DNA of 64,000 bases from Acridotheres tristis (taxonomy: Eukaryota > Chordata > Aves > Passeriformes > Sturnidae): positions 7,607,034 through 7,671,033 of the forward strand of contig CM072888.1 in NCBI GenBank assembly GCA_037013685.1, written 5' to 3'. Shown here piece after piece: positions 1-12,400 of the stretch (position 1 is its first letter; every line of letters begins with the position of its first letter). The notes below the pieces were generated by a model. It made no database searches. It worked only from the letters and a program-made list of their open reading frames with translations, and was not told the origin of the DNA. Made by a program: the position numbers and the translations under genes.

Positions 1-3000
1 ATCAAATTCCTGACAAACACCAAGCCGTGGTGGCTCATCCTATGGGAAGTTCCTTCTCTAGCAGTGTTTTGAGAAGCTAAGAGCATTCTTTAAGTCTTTA
101 CACATCCACAGGTGGTTGGCATCTTTCTGCTATCTCCTCTTACCTTTTACTTTCCCTCATGTATTTTCCTAAGCAATATCTTTATACTTTTATATATTTT
201 TTCATTTCTGTAGGTAGAAACCAAGATGGCTTTATATCTGCCTTCCACTGCAATCAAGCTGTTCTAAAATAAACCCTACATATATGCATAAACACAGGTC
301 AACCTGTGTTATTTTACTCTATTCAGCCCCAAGAGATCTATTACCTTGCCTTCAGGGGCAGGTCACAACAAGATGACACACCAATGATGGAAGCAGAGTA
401 TTCTGAAGCCAATACTGATTTAGGTACTCCAGTTTCCAAATATTCCATTTCACTGTACTTTTAAAAACAGAATAAACACAAATTGTCTTGAATAGTCATA
501 TTTAACCCATAATCTTAACTCTCTACATCTCAAATTTTGATTGAAGCTAGAAAGTAGAAATGCAAGTTAACCTAAAGAGTACAAAACCATCTTGCAAGCT
601 CCTTCCCTCATGAGCTCTCACTGGCTTTGGTGAAATTATTATTGCTATTGATTATTAAAAATTACTATTGCCATCTTCTGGTGCAATTGAAAATAGGAAG
701 TTATCCTTTTTAAAACAAGTGTTGAGAGTGCTGATTCTATCTGGTGCTGGGAACAGTAATGGTCCTTTTGGAACTGAACTTGGAATGCATAATAGGTGTG
801 ATTTTCCCCCAAATAAAAAGCTGGATTTCTCTAATGAGTTGTACTGTAGACTTGTGTGTATAGAACTTAATGTTTGTCTTAAAAAAGAGGTAAGGGGAAA
901 AGAGTGACATTGCATCAAGCTCACTAAATTTCTGAATCTTTAATAAAATTATTTCTGGATAATTTAATTGTCTGGTATGCTGTGTTTAGGTAAATTTCTA
1001 GGAATAATACATTTCTATCACCAATTCAAAATTATCCTCATCGTCTTCTAGGTTTTTAAGGATTTGAATTCTGTAACAAAACAAACACACTAGCTTTCAC
1101 CTTCAATGGGCAACAGCCAAATGTCTCATGTCAGCAGCACATGTTGCTGGTTCATGGTTCTAGATTGAAAAGTAAGAGGGAGATCTTTGGGCACATTCAG
1201 AACACCCTGGTATAATTTTTACTCTAATTAAGAAAGAAAAATGTAGGCTGGCCCACTTAAGAACAATCCACTTGTCAAAATTAGTCACAAAGATAATAAA
1301 ACCCACCAACTCAGGAGTTAAATATTTCCATATAAAAAGCTGCCAGAAGTGTAATACATATTCCAAGAGAAAGCATATTGACACATTTTTAAGTATTTTT
1401 TAAAATATTACAAGGCTTAGTGGCTGCAAAGTAAAATGAACAAGTTCCAGCCCTGGAATAGGTTAATGAATATCTAGTCAGTAAGGACCAAGTCACCAGG
1501 GAATTTCACATTATGTGATGGCTTTATATCTCTCTGTATACCCTTCTACCTGAGTACAACTTCCATGCACCAATAGCTTTGTGAAATTTTAATGGCCTGT
1601 GTTTTATAGTCTTAGTGTTTTCAGATTTTCAAATCTGCACATCTGTAAATTATACAGAAGGGAATGAAATGTGCTTCCTTACCTGCTTAGGTGCAGTAGA
1701 CTGATTTCAGAGTTTTTAGAGACTTCAATTTAGGACAAAAAAAATAAACAAGGAACTTCTTCATGGACCCACTGGGAGTTTTTTCAATAAGTGTGTTATA
1801 TATTGTCCTCCATTATAAGTGGTACTACTTAAAGTCAATTCTTGAATTACTGGAAAGGATTCAGCATTAAAAGAGGTTTTTATTGGCTCTAAGATTAAAT
1901 ACATAATACCCTTAAAGAAATGTGGAGGAATTAAAGGGGAAATGAAGAGGAAAAATCACAGAGATGATAAACCGTTACCCATTTTTCTTTGCAGATCTAA
2001 TACCAGACTAGAAGATAATAATAATAAAAAAAATAGAATCATTAATATGCTTACTTAATTACAGCACATAATACTCAGATGTTGCAGATGCTCTATTCAC
2101 CCAGAACAAAGATGTGATCTTGCTGAGTTACAGGCAGAGACTGACCCACAGCAGTTTCTCAGTAGGAGGAAATCATGAGATATGCAAGGAGGTATCCAAC
2201 TCCAGCTCGTTCAGGTGGGATACTCAGCCCAGATCCTTCATTCCCATAAGGTCTGAACAGGGACTGGCTTCTCTTCATCCCACTGCCATCCTAAAAAAGT
2301 AACCAAAGGCTGAAATGGTCTAAAAACCTTCCAGGTCCCCAGAGGGAGCCTTTCTAAAATTTCTTTCTTTTTTCTTCAGCTGAAGATATTGTATTACGAA
2401 AAGACAGAGGGTCAAGCTAACACATTAGGCTGTGTTCCAAAAATGCCCTGTCATGTTTGGCCCTGAACCTATGGTTTCCTCATCTTCTCTCTGTGCTTCC
2501 TTAGTGTACCCCCAAGAAGTTCCATCCCCCTTTCCTGCCTCACCTTCTGCACCCCAAAATGTAGACAGGTCAGCCTGAATGGCTGAAAAATGTTCTTCAG
2601 GATACACCAGCCATTCTTTTGGCAGGAGGGGAAGCCGTAACTTTTCAGAGAAGAAAGTTGGAGTGGGTTTATGAAGAATTATTGGTCGCGTGGCAAGAGC
2701 CTTGCAACATGAATTCAATTAAATACATAGATTTTTACTCTCCATAAATTATGCATTAGCAGGCAGACACTTAACTGATACTCGGGTTTTAACCAAACTC
2801 CATTAGAACTGAAGGACAGAGCAAATTTTTCTGTCCTTCTCTTCTGAAACAGTTTCACTCTGAGGCTACTTCCTAATTTTATCCACCAGCAGCATACTCT
2901 ATGCATTTGCTTTTAGTTCTAGCCAAACTGATTGTGTCTTATTATTTATAATTGTAATTTAAAGAATATATAGACAGCTTATTTTTATAATGTTTTAATC

Positions 3001-6000
3001 GCTTTTACACTTATTTTTCATTTTCTGGCATCAATTTAATTATCTGAAGTGACAAAAACAAATCACAATTTTTACATTGGTGATGTATTAATATTCATCC
3101 TTTCTGTTTTAAATCACATGCATTTGTCATGGCAAATTTTGTACTGACCCTCTATAACATGGATAGGTGAGTTCTCAGATATTATCCCTCAATTCTCAGG
3201 GATCCCTCCTTTCCTAGTTTAAATCTCTAATCAGCCTATATACCTTCCTACATTGACAGTCCTGGTCACACAAACATTTAGGGACCATTCATTCATCAGA
3301 AAACAGGACATCCTGTGCACTCAAGAACTTTTAAAAAAGACATTAATTTTGATTATTATTGAAGCAAATCAATTACTCTCTTTTTAAAGTTTTGCTGGGT
3401 CCGAGTCTACCATTACTATTGCCTATCATCCACCAAAGACACATCAAATAAAAATTTAAAACTTTCATGAATGCCAAATATTTTGGCAGCCATCCACCAG
3501 TCTCTAAAAAACCTATTTAATTTTTCATGGCAGTCAGGGTTTTTTCAAAGTTCCTCTATTAAATACACAATTACTTTCAGAGGAGAGTGGGCCAATGACT
3601 TGAACCCTTCAACACAGCTCAAGTGGAGTTGACAACAGTGACACTGGGAGGGGTCCCCAAATGTCCCCATCACAGCAAAGGATTGTGTGGGTGGAGCAAG
3701 GCTGCTGAGCTGGATGCTTTACAAATTCTGAAAGAAAAGGGGGTTCCTGCCCATACCTTCAGAAGGTATTTGATTTTCTGGATTGTGGCCCCTCCTTCAT
3801 TTTCTGTGAAAGGCTGACAAAAATTGGCTACCTTCCAATCCCCTTTCCCCATTTTTTTTTATTTTTTTTTTCAATAGAAGTATATGTTTCCCAGCTGATG
3901 TGGTTGATTGTCTTCTTGATTCCAGCATTGACTCTGCAGGTCACTTTAGGAGAGAATTGTCACTTCCCTGCTTCTCAGCTTGCTCATCTATAGAAAGGGA
4001 AAACTAACATCTATTTTATCTTGATATCTATGGCTGAGAATGTTCTTTGTAAGCATTAATTACTTAGAAATGACAACAGGAAAAAAAAAAAAAAGAAAGT
4101 GCTTTCAAAATTAGAAAACAAAAATAGAGCACTTCAAGGAGTGTTTTTTGTTACTCTTCTCTCCCATGCACAAGGGACATGGTGTGACAGTAACAATGGA
4201 AAGTTTTATGAGGCTTTCTGTCCACCAAAAAAAATGTCTCTTGCCACCTCTTTTTCTTACAGTTAATACTGTATTTTCTACTTAATTTTAAGACATTTTT
4301 TCTTATTGTATTTTATCCTTTTTTTTTCGATTTTAATGCCCTTTACTTTGCCATTAACCTTTGCAATGGTGTAAAGAAAGCCTAGACTAGAGTGCTGCAT
4401 AAAATATGATTAAATAAAAACTGTAAGAACGACAGAGGGAAAATTGCCTTTGGTTACTAACACACAGCATACTCCAACCAAATTCACCAGAATCCTGCAC
4501 TCTTGTCAAGGCCTGGTCTAAAAGTAATTTTCCTCTGCCCCTCACCAGCACCCTCTTTTACAAGAAAGCCTAGGCAGAAGTTCAGTTTTCACATATATGC
4601 CACAAATTTCACTGAAGACAATTTCTCCTCACAATTTTTCCCTTAGAAAAGTCAGCTCTCCTGTCTACACATAAATTCTGTGTTTTAAAGGAGGGAGAGA
4701 GAGAGAGAGAAGACTTACCAAGGCTTTAGCCATTTGGAAGGCCTAGGTAGACAATTTAATATTTATTAAATATATTTCATACAAGAGACCTCTCTGATCT
4801 CTTTTATTAAATAGACAAAGACAACTAAAGTGAGCAGAGGAAAAAAGCAAAGATGTTAACCCTGTGCTTTTTTTTTCCTGATGTTTTCCTGAGTTTATGT
4901 AGCATTTTGATAGCTCATGGAGTCTTTAGGATGCCAAGGCCATAAGACTGAAAATAGACAGCAGACCAATGGAATTGCTAAAGGAGACAACAAATGTGAG
5001 ACCAAAAAGGAACTAAAGAAAATATAAATAATAATACCGTTTGTATTCAAGCAAAATCAAATTTCCTTGTAGGGAATGGGGGGAAATTGAGGCATTTGGG
5101 ACCTGAAAGACAAGAAAAAATTTACAAAGATTCTGGCCCTGTTGCTGAGTGTTCCTCCTTTCTGTGATTATGTTGGAGTTGTTTCTCTTGCTACTGAATA
5201 TTTTTAGGAAGCAGCTGCACTTTAAACTACTCATTTATGCCTCTGTTTATTAGTGAAAAATAAGTTCTGTGAAGATATGCAAATATTTTGCTAAATTGTC
5301 TGGGTCTAGAGTTTGAAAACTGATTGTAGAATATTTCACTATTCTTATCAATGTAAAAATTATTTTGTACATGACAAAAATCAATGAGAACAAATCCTCT
5401 GCAGTCACTTATATTACAAAACAAATAATAGCCAAGTATTATACAAATATAGCCAGTGTGGTCTTTACTTTAGAAACAAGATTCTCTACAGCAAATTTAG
5501 ACAAAGATTTCTTAAATTCCACATGTAAAAAATATGGAGAAAAATGGATTTTTTCTGCACATACAATGGTGGTTTCTATTACTGTAAAATCAGCTTTTTC
5601 ACAGGCTTTTTCTGGTTTATTTTCCTGAAAAACCTATAGTTTTATTATCAAAATTCAAGACACATGCAGTCAAATCATTAGCAAGAGTACAGTAAATATT
5701 TTCTGTATTAATATATTGCTAAAATAAGACTTGATGTTTATCAAAGAAAATATGACAGGTACATTTTCAATAATCTCATTTGCTGTTTTGCACATAGAAG
5801 CTTTGAGATTTTGGTCAATTAAAGGGACAAGTAGGGTGTACAGTTGTTGGGGTTTTTTTTTATATAAGCAAGTGTTTATAGATTCATTAGAAGTCTCATA
5901 TGAACTTCTGTGAAATTTGGGTTGTTTTCGTTTGCTATTTGGTTGTACAGTTATATTTGTGTTTGGAATTTTATGTGGCTTATGATACTAAAAATGTTGT

Positions 6001-7677
6001 TATTATGTAGCACAGGCTCATAAACAGACATTGATCCTTTCCATAAATAGGCCAAAAGATAAAAAAGATATGGGTTTAGGAAGAAAAAAAAATCTTATCC
6101 ATGTTATCACTGTTGATGATATTTTCCATAAAAAATATGTTTTTATTTGGCACTACTTATTCAGTAAGGTCAAAACTTGTAAATAAAATACATTGACAGT
6201 TGTACTCTAGAAATAAACATTGACAGCTAATAAGGACCTGACATCAAGGGAAGCAGAACTCAAGCAGCAATAATCAGATGAAATGGCAAGAAGAAAAATA
6301 AGCCATAAGAGAAGACAATGAACACACTAAGTTAATATTCACTATAATAATTAAACACATTACAAAAGTGAGAAAGGGAAAGGGCTTCTTTCAACATAAA
6401 ACAAGCACAGATGTTACAAGATTGATAATATCAAGTGCATCTTCAGCATCAGTAAGATTTATCTGCTCTTCCTGACAAATTTCTCATCATTTTCAGTCCA
6501 AATTGTTCTCTTGTGGCCCCATTTCCGTAACCATAAGCTTATGAAGAGTGTGAGGCATTTTGCAGGTTGGAAAAACCTGATTTCTCATGATACGAGAAAG
6601 AATATCAGTCAAAGAAATTCTGTGCTGTGGTTGTGCTTTCTATGCTTTTCCACCATGGCTTCAGAAATAGAGGCAACCTACTTGCTGGCTAGTGGCAAAG
6701 AAAAATAAAAGGACACAAGACATCAAGAAAAAACTCCAATTTTTTTATTCTTATAGTGGTTTCCTCATCCTCTATTTTTTAATTGTCTTTCTGTAGTCAG
6801 TGAACTGACAGAGATTTGGATTCTCCTTGGCTAGATGCCCAGCCACGCAAGTCTGAGCTCACTCAAGTTCTCTGCAGAAAGTTTTTTGCATCTTCAGCAA
6901 ACAATGCAAGCTCTGTTTTACTCTCCTCTTTTTGCTTCCGTCTGAATTCCCCCTTATTCTCTCTGATAATTTTCATTTTGGGAGTGCAATGGCTGTGCAT
7001 TTGGGATGCTGTGCATTGCTTTAATCAAACCTGTGGATGCCCATGGAATTTTTGACAACGGTTTGTTTTTTCTTATTAACTGTTCAGAAGAGCAGGCTTG
7101 ACTGGGAGGGGATTTTAGCTTTCTCCTCACCGGGAATTTAAAAGATCAGGCTGAACAAAAACTTTCTGCTGTAATGTGGGACCACTGCAGACAACAATTC
7201 TATAGTAACTCCAGGTCCTCTACAGAATGAAAAATAAATCCTTCACTTTTCATTCTTACATGCAAAGAAAGAAAAATAGTAAGAAAAAACATTAGTGAAA
7301 TATAAAGATAGAAGAGCTAGAGTTGCCCTCTGTCAAGGGATTAATACTGTACAAGTTGTCTCTTGTTGCTAGATGTGGCGTTAGATAAAAGTCTGCATTA
7401 TTTTTAAATTTAACTTTTAATTGGTACTCATTTTTTGTCCTTATCTGCTCAAAATTACAGCATACACAGGTAAAACCACACATGCAACTTATTTTACACA
7501 AACCAGCGGTTTTTTTCTTCCTGTAAAACAAACACTTCAGAGTCAGCTAGTTTCTTCCCCTTCTTGTGCATAATGTTCTCTATCAACTGTGATTGCCATC
7601 AGCAGAAGACACACCCATCTGATCTCAGACCTTGTAGCCTCCCATCACCTTCTCCTTTTGTGGCCTTTAAAACCCAC
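1..7677. other. unique AT-rich DNA, no confirmed gene
   Basis: No interspersed repeat, RNA gene or convincing long open frame was seen here. It contains short homopolymers (T-rich 3850-3872, A14 near 4081-4094) and a short GA run at 4694-4712. Two minus-strand segments (2544-2640 and 3757-3813) have plausible splice sites and open frames and are treated as findings. Open frames of 60-97 codons occur on both strands without codon bias that I could judge, which is the background expected in sequence of this composition. Confidence 0.6.
4694..4712. repeat. short (GA)n microsatellite
   Basis: Nine or so GA dinucleotides in an otherwise non-repetitive stretch. It ends directly beside a possible minus-strand splice donor (reverse complement of ACTTAC at about 4713-4718). 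Confidence 0.8.
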
Positions 7678-7898
7678 CATCACTAGAGCACAGCTGGAGG
7701 CCTGGTTTAATTTCTTCCTTTCAAAAAGGAGCTGTTGGTTGGCTCCAGCTGGTTTCATGCAATGCAAAGAGTAAATCCAAGGCCATACTTCCCCGGGTAC
7801 CACACCAGTGAGGATGCACTCACACTGGGACATCTGGCTGTCTCGTTGGACCTTGTAATTGGAGCTTAAATGGAATGTTTCTGCTTGTGGGTAGCATG
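7678..7898 (-). other. exon-like segment, unproven
   Basis: On the minus strand this 221-nt segment is open for 73 codons with no stop. Upstream is a pyrimidine-rich stretch (TTTCATTCTTTCAAG) that could act as an acceptor of the less common AAG class, and the segment ends at ATG|GTGGGT, a fair donor. The predicted peptide is mixed in composition, with Trp, Cys and Pro, and is not low-complexity. I do not recognise the product. If real it would be an internal exon starting in phase 1 and ending in phase 0. Equally long open frames occur elsewhere in this window by chance, so this is a candidate only. Confidence 0.15.
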
Positions 7899-8205
7899 CT
7901 TGAAAGAATGAAAGTACCAGGTTATCATTCACCAAACTGATATTACATTAAAACTTTATGATAGCAAGCAAACTCATGCTGACAGCATTCTGTCATTCAT
8001 CATAATTAGGAGCTTGTGATAAATCTGATGTTCTGCTTTTTGTGTATATGTCCCTTTTAAATGTACTTGCTTTCCCTTTTTATTCTTTAGATATCATTAG
8101 TCATTGTGTTCAGACAAGGAAAATTGAGAATATAAACAGTGGAACATGTTTAACTGTTCCATGAAGTATCATCCTGAGAATATAGAGAAGGAGAAAAAAA
8201 GAACT

Positions 8206-8691
<486 letters not shown>

Positions 8692-8701
8692 TAATTTTAA
8701 A

Positions 8702-9018
8702 AAGTTATATATACCCAATCTACAAAAGCTGAAGAAACTGGTTTGTGAGGGAGACACAAATCCCTAGTCTGTTGGGATCCAATCTTCGTAGACTCTATTT
8801 TCATGCTGGATTAACTCCTGATGATGACTTCAAAAGGACAAGGTTTTCACCTCAAGTGTTCAAAGCAGAACTGAAAAGAAAAAAGCCCGCACAAGACTCC
8901 CCAACCTGTTTTTGATGTGGAATATGCTGCACAAGATGACTGGGACTTGCTGAGCAGCTCTGATCCTCTAATCTACATTGTTGAAGAAAATGACTTTGAA
9001 ATGCATTTTGTGGTGTAG
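8702..9018 (+). pseudogene. coding-like decayed tract, possible retrocopy
   Basis: Three coding-like segments follow one another on the + strand in successive frames. The first is 8702-8764, then TAG. The second, about 8760-8917, is basic and contains TPDDDFKR, FSPQVFKAELKRKK and then TGA. The third, about 8890-9015, is strongly acidic, contains FDVEY, QDDWDLL and IVEENDFEMHF, and ends at TAG 9016-9018. Each junction needs a +1 shift, so no intact protein can be made. The composition changes abruptly from basic to acidic as in a real C-terminal tail. About 470 bp of AT-rich DNA then leads to AATAAA at 9486-9491, resembling a 3' UTR. No poly-A tail or target-site duplication is visible and the 5' part is lost in or beyond the purine microsatellite. 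I do not recognise the parent gene. The alternative is chance open frames. Confidence 0.35.
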
Positions 9019-9485
9019 AATGATTTTATGGTGCAAATGATTATGCAACCTGATGTAACCTTTTATATAATTTAACATGTAATCATCAGTTTCTGTACAA
9101 GGAAAATCTAGCCAAAATGTGTGGAATAATATCTTGTTTACAGCATCATATAGATTTGCAAAGAGGTGTCTGATGTGCAGTCCAGGGATTTTTAAAATGT
9201 AGGCAGCTTTAGGAATAACTTAGCTATATATGCTATACTGATATATTGTATTTTTATTCCTATACATCTCATTCTAAAGCATTTGTGTACGTCAAGCTCT
9301 TTGTGTTTTAATTTTCTTGTCACGTTTAAAGCAATATATCAAGATGAGCTTCATATTTAAGCCCAGACATGGAGCAGCTGCATCTTTATATTTTGACTAG
9401 GAAACATTAGGCTCTGCACCAAAAGCTGACTAAAATATATTCGAAATAGAGTGCTTGTTACAGGAGAGCAAACTACAACAACAAC

Positions 9486-9491
9486 AATAAA
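9486..9491 (+). promoter_or_regulatory. possible polyadenylation signal AATAAA
   Basis: A canonical AATAAA hexamer lies 468 bp after the stop codon of the coding-like tract that ends at 9018, at the end of a short CAA repeat. It would fit the 3' end of that copied transcript. The hexamer is also common by chance in AT-rich DNA, and no clear GT-rich downstream element was seen. Confidence 0.25.
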
Positions 9492-12400
9492 GAATCATAT
9501 TTCCTATCTTTCAACTAAGGAGAGGCAGGAATGATTCTTCTAATGGTAAGATGTTTATTGTCATGTAATGTTATATAACCTTTGCTTGAAGGTGCTTTTT
9601 ATTTTCATTTTTAACACCTCTTTGGAAGGTTTCATGACCTATAAATTAGGTATTATACTAAGTTTGGGTAAACAACCCAAACTCAAAACTGAGCCAGGCA
9701 CTAGAAAATTTGTTTCTTTACAGGAGAATATCATTGAAGATTCCAGCCAGAAATCAAATGGATACGTAATGATGAAAGGTGATGATAATCTTGAAGAGTA
9801 AACGAAGAATTGTTTCAGAACACAATTCCCCTTTTTCTAATGACAAAGTTATTTCCACTTTGGAAAGTGCTTTTGATGAGGCTTTGGCATTTGAGGGCAA
9901 TGTCTGTGTGTAAAGGGCAAACGTCATGGAATAAAAGTTGGTTCTGGTAATTGCAGACCAAATGAGGAAAAACAAATGAGTAGTTTTAAATGGGTCCATA
10001 GAACAGTAAATAATAAGGAATCAGAAAAACAAATATTTTTTTAATTTAAATGCTAATATCACCTTTGCCTTCTAGAAACAAAGAAAATTAATAGGAACAA
10101 CACGATTGTACTGAGATCAAGCTCAACAACTGGCAGCAGGATATTCACTACTTTGTAACCAAATGGGACATTTCACAGCTATGTAACTTTGCAGCTATTT
10201 GTGCTGAACTAAATAACAACTAAACAGCATCCCACAGTTGTACCTGTTAGCAGTTTTCTCTACTCCATTGTCCTGGGATAAAGCTAAAATACCCAGGAGT
10301 ATGGAGAGGGAAATAACAGCGTTCCTATGAATGAGGCTCTTCAGCTCAAAGATGTGTGATTTGGTGTGAGTCAAACACACCAACCTCCTCCAAGCCTAAC
10401 TGTGTGTTCTTTCTCACCCAATAGCTTCTGCTGTGGGTATTAAGGTGCCTCTTCATCAAAATGATGGTGTGGATGCAAAAACATCTTTGTTCAGAACAGA
10501 TATAATAAAATACCTTGGTCTGAGGTGACATAAATCTTGATACCTTTTATGAAATCTATCCCAGACCTTTGCACCTGAGTCACTTGTCATCTGCACTCAA
10601 TTTAAACACACTAGTACAGGCAGAGCAATGTGCCTTCCATCCTGCCTGACTCTCACAACAGCATGCAGACATGCTGCTAAAAGCTGTCTTTCAAATGGTT
10701 TCTGTTCAGATGTGAGAAAGAGAAAGAGTTTGCTGAGCTGGGGGTGGCTATAGGAGAGGGAAAAGCAAAACATGAGAGCCGAGGGTTTGTGTTTCGCCAT
10801 ATTGCTGGAGAACTGAACTGAGCTAAAATATTTGTAAATTATTATCAGTTTTCATTTCTTTAACACTAATTCTCTTTTCAAGACTACACAAAGTTTACCA
10901 GGCATATGCTCTGCAAATTAAGCAAATCCCCTATTTTAGGGTTTACAGGAATAAACCTTTATCCCCGGGCCCTGACAGAAGCAGGCAAACAGACTCATTG
11001 CTCAGGTGTGAAACACGCCATCTCACAGTCCATCACCTGCAGCAACCCTTGGCTTCTCACTTACCACCTCTGAGCCCATGCACACAAGCAAATGCAGGGA
11101 TCCTGTGCTCTCTGCTGGCACAAGGCAGGTGAGAGGGAAAAGACTAGAAAGAAACTGAAAAGGACTGCAAAAGAGGGAAAGATCACTTTTAACATGCCCT
11201 CCTTTTATTTCTTTTTCCTTCATTGTTCCCTGGTAAAGATGAAAATCGGGCTACATAAGCCTTTCTTCTGACCTGATGTGGGAGATCTTGGTGTATTTCA
11301 TTACAAAGTATAATGTTATGTCACAAAACACTCTCTCTGTTGTCAGAAAGAGCTTAAACTGCAGCCCAGAAGCACACACACAAGAACATTTGGATGTTCT
11401 CAAATAGTACATTTGATTTAAAAAAAAAATAACCATTTATCCAAGAAAACCTATCAACTCAAAGCATTCAAAGCTTGTTAATAAAAGTGTACTGATTGGA
11501 AATTAAAACTGTGGCCTAAAAAAATTGTAAAGGTGATCCCAAATTCACTGCAAAGCTGTTTAGTGAATCTTACATGTGGTTAGAGGAGCCCTCGAAGTAA
11601 CAGCATCACATTTCTAGCGCATCAGAAATTGAGTCCCAAATTCCTGCTGTGTCTTCTGTGATGCCTCGGTGTACAGCCTGCATGAGAAAGAGCTCATTAT
11701 GTCCCACATGATCTCAGATGCCCAGCAGAGATAACAGTCTAAATCATTTGTTCTCCTTAAAATAATTTATTCATAGGTAGGAATATGAAAATGTGCCCTT
11801 TATGGAGTTTATCTGTGTCTATAGCAAACACAACTTAAATCAATTCTTCATCTCCAGGACTGGCAAAGTTTGACTAAGGCATTAGGGATTTTTTATTAAC
11901 CTCCATTAATTCAGCAGTCCTACCACTTTAATAACAAATAAAAATGGATGGCTAAGAAGTTTCATCTTATTAAAAGGTGTGAGTGAGTACAATTAAACAT
12001 GCCTTACATATCTCAAGATATATTACACATTCTAATAAAATTCCAGGGTTGTAAAGAAGTAAGTGAAGTTTATTAGGCTGTTGACTAGTGATAACATATA
12101 ACACATAATTTCTGTGGTAGGAGGAACACACAATGATTGATCTTAATTTCTCTTGCAATTCTGATTTTATTTTTGGCGTTTCTATAGAATCCTCAGATAC
12201 TCCACAGCAATTTAATTTTAATTAGATGAGCAAATAAGATGATGAAAGTCTTTGTTTTTTTTTTTAATATCATTCAATGAATTGCCTACGTATTACATTC
12301 TACTATTTGAAAAAGTATTAGCGTCTATATGGGTTACAAATCTCTGTAAAACCCTTGTATTTTGTATTTCAGCTCATTTCTATTCAGAAAACTCTGATTT

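Noticed and set aside
1982..2061. Strong + strand acceptor-like TTTTTCTTTGCAG near 1994
   Set aside because: Followed by about 20 codons with an AAT/AAA run and no donor, so nothing marks it as an exon.
10077..10085. Nine-nt microexon after a very strong acceptor-like tract (minus)
   Set aside because: A 9-nt exon cannot be supported without transcript data, and the pyrimidine run alone is not evidence.
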